Source: Prevotella sp. | GTDB taxonomy: Bacteria; Bacteroidota; Bacteroidia; Bacteroidales; Bacteroidaceae | DNA: 51,546 nucleotides | Assembly (NCBI GenBank): GCA_022771265.1 | Contig: JALFCG010000144.1 | Coordinates: 1-51,546, forward strand | Reading direction: 5' to 3' | Part shown: positions 8,286 to 14,931 of the stretch, in pieces | Numbering within the stretch: position 1 is the first letter of the stretch | How the letters are laid out: each line of letters opens with the position of its first letter | Made by a program: the position numbers and the translations under genes | Notes under the pieces: model-generated | Databases searched by the model: none | Seen by the model: only the letters and a program-made list of their open reading frames with translations | Told to the model about the DNA's origin: nothing

Positions 8286-9147
8286 GCTTTCTATCGTGAC
8301 GGTCAACTATAACGGGTTAAGATTCACTTGCTCGATGCTTGACTCCATCACCCCGGTCCATGAATCGACAGAGGTGATAGTGGTCGATAATGCTTCCGTT
8401 CAGGATGAGGCATCAGTAATTGAATCGCTTTATCCGGACGTGAAGGTTATAAGAAGCAAGTCAAACTTGGGGTTTGCAGGAGGCAATAATCTCGGCATTA
8501 AAGAGGCTTCAGGAAAATATGTCTTCCTGGTAAATAACGACACAGAGTTTTCGATTGACAATATCGAACACCTGATAAGGCGTTTGGAGAAGAACCCATC
8601 TATTGCTGCCGTCAGCCCAAAGATTTGCTTTTTCTATGGTGAACGCGCAATACAATATGCCGGCTACACCCCGATGTCAAAGATGACACTGAGGAACAAG
8701 GCTGTAGGTTTCGGTGAAACAGACAATGGGCAATACGACAAATCCAACCCCACCCCATATCTCCATGGCGCAGCCATGATGGTACGTCGAAGTGCCATTG
8801 ATGCCGTAGGAATGATGCCAGAATGCTACTTCCTATACTACGAAGAGCTCGACTGGTCGTTGATGTTTCGTCGCATGGGTTATAGCCTTTGGTATGAACC
8901 TGAATGCACGATTTATCATAAAGAGAGTCAGACGACAGGTTCCAACAGCACCTTACGCACATATTATATCACTCGTAACCGTTTGCTGTTTGCCAGGCGA
9001 AATGTGGCTTTTCCTTTTTTTCCACTCACGATTTTGTATCTAATGTGCATTGTTGCACCAAAAGATATAACCATACATCTTTTCAACAAACGTTCCGACC
9101 TTGCAAAGGCGGTATTAAAAGGTATATTTGATTTTATTCGACTATGA
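8269..9147 (+). CDS. GT2 family glycosyltransferase
   Basis: A GT-A fold glycosyltransferase that adds a sugar to the growing repeat unit on the cytoplasmic face. Motifs are SIVTVNYNG at the N-terminus, EVIVVDNAS, NLGFAGGNNLGI, FLVNNDTEF (metal-binding region) and FLYYEELDWSLMFRRMGY, a pattern common in rhamnosyltransferase-like members. The frame is open back to ATG 8152, but that would overlap the polymerase by 134 bases and add a non-family extension. The GTG at 8269, with a GGAAAAG stretch upstream, puts the start just before the first strand and leaves a 17-base overlap. The last four bases overlap the next gene (ATGA). Donor and acceptor are unknown. Confidence 0.85.
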   Translation: MRQECRLSIVTVNYNGLRFTCSMLDSITPVHESTEVIVVDNASVQDEASVIESLYPDVKVIRSKSNLGFAGGNNLGIKEASGKYVFLVNNDTEFSIDNIEHLIRRLEKNPSIAAVSPKICFFYGERAIQYAGYTPMSKMTLRNKAVGFGETDNGQYDKSNPTPYLHGAAMMVRRSAIDAVGMMPECYFLYYEELDWSLMFRRMGYSLWYEPECTIYHKESQTTGSNSTLRTYYITRNRLLFARRNVAFPFFPLTILYLMCIVAPKDITIHLFNKRSDLAKAVLKGIFDFIRL

Positions 9148-10328
9148 CATATTGGACTATATTATTTGTTGTTGACGCATTTCTGTTTGTGCTTGTGGCA
9201 TTGACTGTCGCCTATATGACATTCTATTCCATAGCATCACAGTTTGCGCGCAATCCAGAAATACCTAAGACTAAGCGTCTCAACAGGTTCATCGTTATCA
9301 TTCCTTCCTACAGGGGCGACGCGGTTATTGAACGTACTGTGAAGTCGGTGCTTTCACAGTCCTATCCACAACGCCTTTTCGATGTTGTTGTTGTTTCCGA
9401 CCATCAGGACGAGATGACCAATTTCCGCCTTGCTCAATATCCTATCACCCTCCTCACCCCCAACTTCAAGTACAGCACCAAGGCAAAGTCACTACAGTAT
9501 GCCATTAACAATCTTCCTCAGTTCAAGATTTACGATATCGTTGTAGTGCTCGATGCTGACAACATTGTGCTACCGGAATTTCTTGACGACCTCAACAGTG
9601 CTTACGAATACGCTGGGACCAAGGCAATACAGACCCACCGGCTTTCCAAGAACCGTGACACTTCATCAGCAATGCTCGACGCTACTTTTGAGGAAATCAA
9701 CAATTCCATTTTCCGTCTTGGCCACATAGCCATAGGCATGCCGGCAGCCATTGCTGGTTCCGGTATGGCATTCGACTACAACTGGTTCAAGGATAATATT
9801 GTAAAAACCAAAGCTGCATGGGAAGACAAGGAACTGGAGGCTCTTCTTATTCGTCAACACATCTTCGTTGATTATTTCGATCATATACTTGTCTTTGACG
9901 AGAAGACACGACGCTCTACTGACTTCAACCGTCAACGCGGTCGATGGGCAGCCACCCAGTTCTACACAATTCTTAAGAACATTCGCTTTCTTCCCGCAGC
10001 AGTCATCAACAAACAGTATGACTTGATTGACAAGATTTTCCAATGGATGCTCCTACCACGTACTATCATGATGGCTATCATCGGCATAATGGGTATTACC
10101 CTGCCGTTTGTATATTTCACCTTAGCTGTAAAATGGTGGTTCACCGCAGCCCTAATATTGTTTGTCTTTGCACTTGCCACTCCCGATTACCTTGTTGACA
10201 AGCGTTGGGAAAAAGCTTTCTTCATGACTCCGTTTATTATGTTTAAATCGTTGTTGAACGTGCTGTCATTGACAAAGTCTAAAAAGAGTTTTATTCATCG
10301 TAATAACAAAAAGTCACACAACTCATGA
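9144..10328 (+). CDS. Membrane-anchored GT2 glycosyltransferase, first of a tandem pair
   Basis: A 394-residue protein with an N-terminal membrane helix (about 5-27), a GT-A domain and two or three C-terminal membrane helices (about 305-355), a layout like processive or cellulose-synthase-type GT2 enzymes. It shows FIVIIPSYRGDAVIERTV, VVVLDADNIVLPEF (DxD-type Asp-Ala-Asp), a WEDKELEALL acid/base region and RQRGRW, equivalent to the QxxRW motif. It overlaps both neighbours by four bases. The next gene encodes a clear paralogue with the same motifs in the same order, so the pair probably arose by duplication. It should act at the membrane in repeat-unit assembly. Confidence 0.86.
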   Translation: MTYWTILFVVDAFLFVLVALTVAYMTFYSIASQFARNPEIPKTKRLNRFIVIIPSYRGDAVIERTVKSVLSQSYPQRLFDVVVVSDHQDEMTNFRLAQYPITLLTPNFKYSTKAKSLQYAINNLPQFKIYDIVVVLDADNIVLPEFLDDLNSAYEYAGTKAIQTHRLSKNRDTSSAMLDATFEEINNSIFRLGHIAIGMPAAIAGSGMAFDYNWFKDNIVKTKAAWEDKELEALLIRQHIFVDYFDHILVFDEKTRRSTDFNRQRGRWAATQFYTILKNIRFLPAAVINKQYDLIDKIFQWMLLPRTIMMAIIGIMGITLPFVYFTLAVKWWFTAALILFVFALATPDYLVDKRWEKAFFMTPFIMFKSLLNVLSLTKSKKSFIHRNNKKSHNS

Positions 10329-11485
10329 ATCCCTTAACTACCCTTGACCGACTGCTATGGATTATAATGGCAATGTCAGTGGCATATATTGCCTTCTATG
10401 CGTTGGTTTATGTTCTATTCCGAGGGAAAAAGGTAAAAAAGGGACATACTTTCACTGAAAAAGAATCTTTCTTGGTGCTTATTCCGGCTTATAGCGAGGA
10501 CAATGTAATCATTCATACCGTTGAGAATTTCCTGCTTCAAGATTATCCTGCCGACAAGTATGATGTGGTCGTCATATCCGACCACCAAAAACGAGCCACC
10601 AACGAACACCTTTGCTCATTGCCCATAACCGTTCTTCGTCCTAAATTCATACGCAGTTCAAAGGCAAAAGCACTTCAATTTGCCATGACGGCGACAAGAA
10701 AGTGTTATGACAAGGTTGTTATTCTCGATGCCGACAACATTGTCAATACCGATTTTCTCTCTTGCCTAAACAACTTGGCATCATGTGGATACAAGGCTGT
10801 CCAATGCCATCGGAGGGCAAAGAATGCCGACAGTTCTGTTTCTGTCCTTGACGGTGTTAGTGAGGAAATTAACAATACACTTTTCCGCAAGGCACACAAT
10901 CTAATCGGACTCTCATCGGCACTCATTGGCTCGGGCATGTGCTTTGACTTCAAATGGTTCAAGGACAATGTTGACAAACTTTCTACAGCAGGAGAAGACC
11001 GTGAGTTGGAAGTGTTGCTGCTCACTGAAAGCATCTTCATCAAATATGAGGAAAACATCTTTGTATATGATGAAAAAGTGAACAATGCCGAGAACTTCCA
11101 GCGCCAGCGTCAACGATGGATGTCGGCACAGGTTAATTGCCTTCTGGCAATGTTGCCTCTCATGCCACGCGCCATTCTCCACTTCAATATCACTTTCATT
11201 GACAAAACCATACAGCAGATGTTAATACCTCGTTCTATGCTGCTTGTGGGAATAATCATGATGACTGTAATAACATCTACTGTCAATGTCGGTCACAGTG
11301 TCAAATGGTGGATATTGCTCGTCGTGACTTGCCTGTCACTGTTTCTTGCAATTCCGACCGATATGCGCAAGAAGTCTTTGTTAGCAAAGTCAGGAATGTT
11401 TTTGAAGCTTGCTGTGAAAATGATGCGTAACATTCGCCACATCGACAGAAGGAACGAGGAATTCATACATACAGAGCACAAATAA
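10325..11485 (+). CDS. Membrane-anchored GT2 glycosyltransferase, second of a tandem pair
   Basis: A 386-residue paralogue of the preceding protein: N-terminal helix, FLVLIPAYSEDNVI, VVILDADNIVNTDF, IGSGMCFDFKWFKDNVD, GEDRELEVLL, RQRQRWMSAQ and two C-terminal helices. Where the first copy has WEDKE this one has GEDRE, so the catalytic acidic residues are kept but the pocket may differ. It is the last gene of block A. Its stop lies only 17 bases from the stop of mutS2 on the other strand, with no space for a strong separate terminator. Specificity is unknown; different linkages made by the two paralogues is a reasonable guess. Confidence 0.86.
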   Translation: MNPLTTLDRLLWIIMAMSVAYIAFYALVYVLFRGKKVKKGHTFTEKESFLVLIPAYSEDNVIIHTVENFLLQDYPADKYDVVVISDHQKRATNEHLCSLPITVLRPKFIRSSKAKALQFAMTATRKCYDKVVILDADNIVNTDFLSCLNNLASCGYKAVQCHRRAKNADSSVSVLDGVSEEINNTLFRKAHNLIGLSSALIGSGMCFDFKWFKDNVDKLSTAGEDRELEVLLLTESIFIKYEENIFVYDEKVNNAENFQRQRQRWMSAQVNCLLAMLPLMPRAILHFNITFIDKTIQQMLIPRSMLLVGIIMMTVITSTVNVGHSVKWWILLVVTCLSLFLAIPTDMRKKSLLAKSGMFLKLAVKMMRNIRHIDRRNEEFIHTEHK

Positions 11486-11502
11486 ACCCTTCAAACCAGT
11501 CT

Positions 11503-14067
11503 TTATCCTAACTCTACCACCGTAATTCCAGCACCACCAAACTGTACATGTTCGTCACGATATGAAACAACATTTGGCACTGTTGACAGATACTCTCTCA
11601 CAGCCTGACGTAGAGCTCCTGTACCTGTTCCATGAAGTATGCGTACACGGCTCATGCTGACAAGGATTGCATCGTCGATGAAGTACATCACAGCATTGAT
11701 GGCTTCATCTGCACGCATTCCCCGAATGTCAATGTCTTGCTTGAAATTAAGTTTTCGAGAGTCAATGGCAGCACGGGTCTGATGACTAACGGCATAGCCA
11801 AGCTTTTCCTTTCGGTCGTCGTTTTTGGTTGCAGCCGATGTGTCTTTTGCATGTTCAAGACGTTCGACACGCATCTTTGTGCGCATGTCACCAAAGACGA
11901 CGGTTGCCATTTTTCCTTCAAGGCTTTCAATCTTACCGACAGTGGTAAGCCCTTTTATTCTGACAGTGTCTCCCTTCTGCATATTCTCTGATGAAGATTG
12001 TCCGGTAGCCGCAGTGACAATAGCTTTGCCTGATTGACCGTCTTGCTGCTTTTTCATTTTTTCCTCCTTGCGTTTCATCTTTCTGTCGCGACGTTCCTGA
12101 ATCTGCTTCATCTTTCTCTCAATCATCTCGTCGGTCTCGTTCTTCCCTCCAGTTTCAACCATTCCCTGCTCAAATGCCTTCAATTCCTCACGAATGCGCT
12201 TTGTAGCCTCTTTTTCCGCTTGTTTCTCACGTATCTCCCTAATGGCATTTTCTATACGTTTGTTTCCCTCACGATAGATTTCCTCTGCCTTCTCCTTTGC
12301 TTTGCGTATTATTTCCTTGCGGCTTAATTCCAGTTCTTTCAGTTCTTTCTCGTATGCCGCTATTTTCTGTTCCAAGACCTTCTCATGCTGATGAACAGTC
12401 TGGCGTTTTGACTCCCAATAGCGTTTGTCACGCACAATGTCCTGAAGATACTTGTCACTCTGGATGTAGTCGCTGCCGACAATGGCAGAAGCGTCAGCTA
12501 TTACTTCTTCAGGAATGCCTGTCTTACGCGCAATCTCTATGGCAAACGACGACCCCGGTTGCCCTATGGCAAGTTTGAACAATGCACGCATCTCATGACG
12601 ATCGTAAAGCATTGCACCATTGACCACCTCATCATGACTGTCAGCAAAATGCTTGAGGTTCTGATAATGTGTAGTAATGACACCGTAGGCTTCCTTCTTG
12701 CAAAACTGCTTTAGCACACTTTCAGCAATGGCACCTCCGATGTTTGGTTCCGTTCCACCTCCAAACTCATCGATGAGCAACAGTGTTCGGTCATTAGAGT
12801 TTCTCATCATGTTCTTCATGTTCAGAAGATGACTGGAATAGGTACTTAGGTCGTCAGCTATGCTTTGTTCGTCACCAATGTCAATCATTATATTCGAGAA
12901 CACACCAGTCTTTGAGCGGTCACTGACCGGTATCGACAGACCACACTGAAGCATATACTGCAAAAGTCCTACTGTCTTGAGGCATACCGACTTGCCTCCG
13001 GCATTAGGACCGGAAATAATCAATATGCGTTTCTCTCCTGTGAGGGTTATGTCCAACGCCACAACGCTTTTCCCCTGTTGTTCCAATGAACGTTCAAGAA
13101 GCGGATGGCGGGCTTGAATCCAGTCGATGACGGGACATTTGCCTACTATTGGCTCAATGGCTTTCATCGATGTAGCCATCACGGCACGCGCGTGGACATA
13201 GTCGATATTCCCCATAAAGACATAAGAGAAAAGAATGTCCTTGACATATGGACGAATGACTGAAGACATGTCTGTCAGAATACGGATAATCTCCCTGTGT
13301 TCCTCCGCCTCCAGCTCACGTACCCTGTTGTTTGCCTCAACCACTTCCGCAGGTTCGACAAAGACAGTCTTTCCTGTTGCTGACTCGTCGTGGACAATAC
13401 CTTTGATGCGTTTCTTCAAGGCAGGGGCGATGGGTATGACGAGCCTGCCGTCTCGTATGGTCGGAGCGACATCCTTCTCTACAAGTCCCTCGCTTTGTGC
13501 TGAACGTAGAATACTGTTCAATGTCCGTGATATGCTTCCTTCAGTACGCGACAATTCCTGACGAATACTTAACAAGCGGTCTGATGCATTATCCTTTATT
13601 TTCCCGAACTTATCAAGAATACGGTCAATCTGACGTAGTATTTCCGGAAAGGTCCTGACATCATCTGTCATGCGCGCAAGAGAAGGATAGAAGAACTCTC
13701 CCACCCCATTGTCACTGTCGGCACCGTCAGCACGTCGTCTAAGGAATGCAACCATACGGTTGATTGTATCAAGCGACCTTCGCAAATCAAACAGTTCGTC
13801 CACCTCCAGATGTGTACCCTCAAGCCTAATTCTCGACACTGGTTCCCGCACATCGAAAAAAAAGCTCATTGGGAAATCATCGTGTTCGTCGGAAAGCCGT
13901 CTGAACTCACGATTTTGACAAAGCCATTCGTTGACCTCATCATTGCTACTTGACATCTTTATGGCATCAACCATATCCTTTCCCATCTGGCTTAGGCAAA
14001 ATGCCTTCAACATTGTCCTTATTTCATCAAAGCCAATCTTACTTTCAAAATTCTTTGGATAAATCAT
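11503..14067 (-). CDS. mutS2: MutS2 family DNA/ribosome-processing ATPase with Smr domain
   Basis: An 854-residue MutS2. After the clamp and lever regions, the ATPase has Walker A GPNAGGKS (353-360), then LLIDEFGGGTEP (Walker B) and ITTHYQNLKHF. A Lys/Glu-rich coiled coil (about 530-690) leads to a KOW-like segment and a C-terminal Smr nuclease domain from about 772, with DIRGMRADEA and the HGTGTGAL loop. MutS2 proteins suppress recombination or rescue collided ribosomes rather than repair mismatches. The length is somewhat above the usual 780-800. The ATG lies only four bases after the promoter -7 element, so the mRNA may be leaderless. The gene separates two polysaccharide blocks but has no evident link to them. 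Confidence 0.95.
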   Translation of the reverse strand: MIYPKNFESKIGFDEIRTMLKAFCLSQMGKDMVDAIKMSSSNDEVNEWLCQNREFRRLSDEHDDFPMSFFFDVREPVSRIRLEGTHLEVDELFDLRRSLDTINRMVAFLRRRADGADSDNGVGEFFYPSLARMTDDVRTFPEILRQIDRILDKFGKIKDNASDRLLSIRQELSRTEGSISRTLNSILRSAQSEGLVEKDVAPTIRDGRLVIPIAPALKKRIKGIVHDESATGKTVFVEPAEVVEANNRVRELEAEEHREIIRILTDMSSVIRPYVKDILFSYVFMGNIDYVHARAVMATSMKAIEPIVGKCPVIDWIQARHPLLERSLEQQGKSVVALDITLTGEKRILIISGPNAGGKSVCLKTVGLLQYMLQCGLSIPVSDRSKTGVFSNIMIDIGDEQSIADDLSTYSSHLLNMKNMMRNSNDRTLLLIDEFGGGTEPNIGGAIAESVLKQFCKKEAYGVITTHYQNLKHFADSHDEVVNGAMLYDRHEMRALFKLAIGQPGSSFAIEIARKTGIPEEVIADASAIVGSDYIQSDKYLQDIVRDKRYWESKRQTVHQHEKVLEQKIAAYEKELKELELSRKEIIRKAKEKAEEIYREGNKRIENAIREIREKQAEKEATKRIREELKAFEQGMVETGGKNETDEMIERKMKQIQERRDRKMKRKEEKMKKQQDGQSGKAIVTAATGQSSSENMQKGDTVRIKGLTTVGKIESLEGKMATVVFGDMRTKMRVERLEHAKDTSAATKNDDRKEKLGYAVSHQTRAAIDSRKLNFKQDIDIRGMRADEAINAVMYFIDDAILVSMSRVRILHGTGTGALRQAVREYLSTVPNVVSYRDEHVQFGGAGITVVELG

Positions 14068-14071
14068 GGTG

Positions 14072-14102
14072 CAAATTTACACATAATGCGTGAAATAACA
14101 AA
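14072..14102 (-). promoter_or_regulatory. mutS2 promoter, Bacteroidetes type, nearly leaderless
   Basis: Read on the minus strand, TTTG (14102-14099), 19 bases, then TAAATTTG (14079-14072), followed by CACC and the ATG. This is a full match to TTTG-N19-21-TAnnTTTG. Transcription would begin at or within a few bases of the start codon. Confidence 0.72.
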
Positions 14103-14179
14103 AAACTATGGGCAGAAACAGCAAAAACTATAAAAAAAACAACAAAAATAGGAAAGAATGAAAAAAAACACTGGAAAAA

Positions 14180-14211
14180 TTTGGAGGATTAAAAAAAAAC
14201 TCGTACCTTTG
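14180..14211 (+). promoter_or_regulatory. tRNA-Ser promoter, Bacteroidetes type
   Basis: TTTG at 14180-14183, a 20-base spacer, then TACCTTTG at 14204-14211 followed by C. Both elements match the consensus exactly. It lies 38 bases upstream of the tRNA 5' end. Confidence 0.8.
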
Positions 14212-14249
14212 CACACGCAATTGAGACGCAACACTGTTGCTCCCTCAAA

Positions 14250-14334
14250 GGAGAGATGGTAGAGTGGTCGATTACAACGGTCTTGAAAACCGTCGTGCTG
14301 AGAGGCACCGGGGGTTCGAATCCCTCTCTCTCCG
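14250..14334 (+). tRNA. tRNA-Ser (anticodon UGA)
   Basis: A full cloverleaf can be drawn. The acceptor stem GGAGAGA pairs with TCTCTCC (14327-14333), with G14334 as discriminator. The anticodon stem ACGGT/ACCGT encloses CTTGAAA, giving anticodon TGA at 14284-14286. A long variable arm, as in class II serine tRNAs, runs through GTGCTGAGAGGCAC. The T arm is GGGGG-TTCGAAT-CCCTC with one G-T pair. CCA is not encoded, which is common in this phylum. It reads UCA and other UCN codons. It has its own promoter upstream and a terminator-like hairpin downstream, so it is a single-gene unit. Confidence 0.96.
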
Positions 14335-14363
14335 CTCCATAGTCTTATTAATTTATAGTTTTA

Positions 14364-14400
14364 GGGTTGGATCGCAAAGCGTTGTGATACAACCCTTTTT
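14364..14400 (+). terminator. Rho-independent terminator after tRNA-Ser
   Basis: GGGTTG (14364-14369) pairs with CAACCC (14390-14395), with further partial pairing of ATC/GAT inside, followed directly by TTTTT. It begins 30 bases after the tRNA 3' end. Confidence 0.75.
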
Positions 14401-14560
14401 CATGGAAAATGCTTACGGATTGACCATCAATGAGCCTGCTCTGCCACTTACGCCACTAAAATTACTATCTTTTATAATAATAATATATTTATTTTATTAT
14501 ATAGTTATTTATATTATATATAATGTTATTATATTATATTATATGGCATATGTGGCAGAA
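14401..14560. other. AT-rich stretch without a supported gene
   Basis: From about 14466 to 14545 the sequence is nearly pure A and T, with runs such as ATATTATATATAATG that could bend or melt easily. A 57-codon ORF (14402-14575) begins with ordinary codons (MENAYGLTINEPALPLTPL) but then reads only Ile/Tyr/Phe/Leu through the AT tract and ends inside the repeat array. It is not called as a gene. Confidence 0.5.
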
Positions 14561-14737
14561 TCAGTTCTAAACTGATTGCCCGATTCTGTTCCCAACTGAT
14601 TGCCCGATTCTGTTCCCAACTGATTGCCCGATTCTGTTCCCAACTGATTGCCCTGTTCAGTTCCAAACTGATTGCCCTGTTCAGTTCCAAACTGATTGCC
14701 CTGTTCAGTTCCAAACTGATTGCCCTGTTCTGATTGC
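14561..14737. repeat. 24-base tandem palindromic repeat, array 1
   Basis: Six full units and one partial unit of 24 bases start at 14570, 14594, 14618, 14642, 14666, 14690 and 14714, each beginning AACTGATTGCCC. The first three share GATTCTGTTCCC in the second half; the next three share TGTTCAGTTCCA. In the second block each unit is an inverted repeat, AACTGA-N9-TCAGTT, and adjacent units form the 15-base palindrome TCAGTT-NNN-AACTGA. The array lies between the tRNA-Ser terminator and the promoter of block B. The same unit recurs at 48866-49014. Since 24 is a multiple of three, long ORFs of 8-residue repeats appear on the minus strand, but nothing supports their translation. Confidence 0.93.
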
Positions 14738-14797
14738 ATCTGAGTAGCACGTAATACTCAATAAATTGCATGAATAACTGAAATAAATGCTATAAAA

Positions 14798-14829
14798 TTT
14801 GCTAATGTTATTTTTCTTTATTATCTTTG
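14798..14829 (+). promoter_or_regulatory. Promoter of exopolysaccharide block B
   Basis: TTTG at 14798-14801, a 20-base spacer and TATCTTTG at 14822-14829 followed by C: an exact fit to the Bacteroidetes consensus. It leaves a leader of about 90 bases before the Wza-like gene, which contains a short upstream ORF. Confidence 0.78.
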
Positions 14830-14865
14830 CAAACCGAAACCACAAATGGAGCGATAGTTAGGAAA

Positions 14866-14931
14866 ATGCGAGTCCTTATAATGTGGAGACAGTATTCTGA
14901 AAGAACGAAAATAATGCATAAAAGAAAATGA
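14866..14931 (+). CDS. 21-codon upstream ORF (possible leader peptide) of the Wza-like gene
   Basis: Within the transcript leader an ATG at 14866 opens a 21-residue ORF starting MRVLIMWR and ending HKRK. Its TGA stop (14929-14931) overlaps the ATG of the export gene at 14928 in the four bases ATGA. Such overlaps mark translational coupling, and the same arrangement is used by several gene pairs in this window. The peptide is strongly basic. It matches no family I recognise. It could be a chance ORF; a role in coupling or in translation control of polysaccharide export is inference from position only. Confidence 0.4.
   Translation: MRVLIMWRQYSERTKIMHKRK

Noticed and set aside
11486..11502. 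Terminator between block A and mutS2
   Set aside because: Only 17 bases separate the stops and no hairpin is visible.
14402..14575. 57-codon ORF after the tRNA-Ser terminator
   Set aside because: Two thirds of it is a translation of a nearly pure AT tract into Ile/Tyr/Phe, and it ends in the repeat array.
14561..14737. CRISPR array
   Set aside because: Units are directly adjacent with no unique spacers, and no cas genes occur in the window. The same applies to 48866-49014.
14529..14771. Minus-strand ORFs of 8-residue repeats (NRAISLEL / EQGNQFGT types)
   Set aside because: They arise because the DNA repeat unit is 24 bases, so all frames stay open. No start signal, signal peptide or homologous protein plan supports translation.
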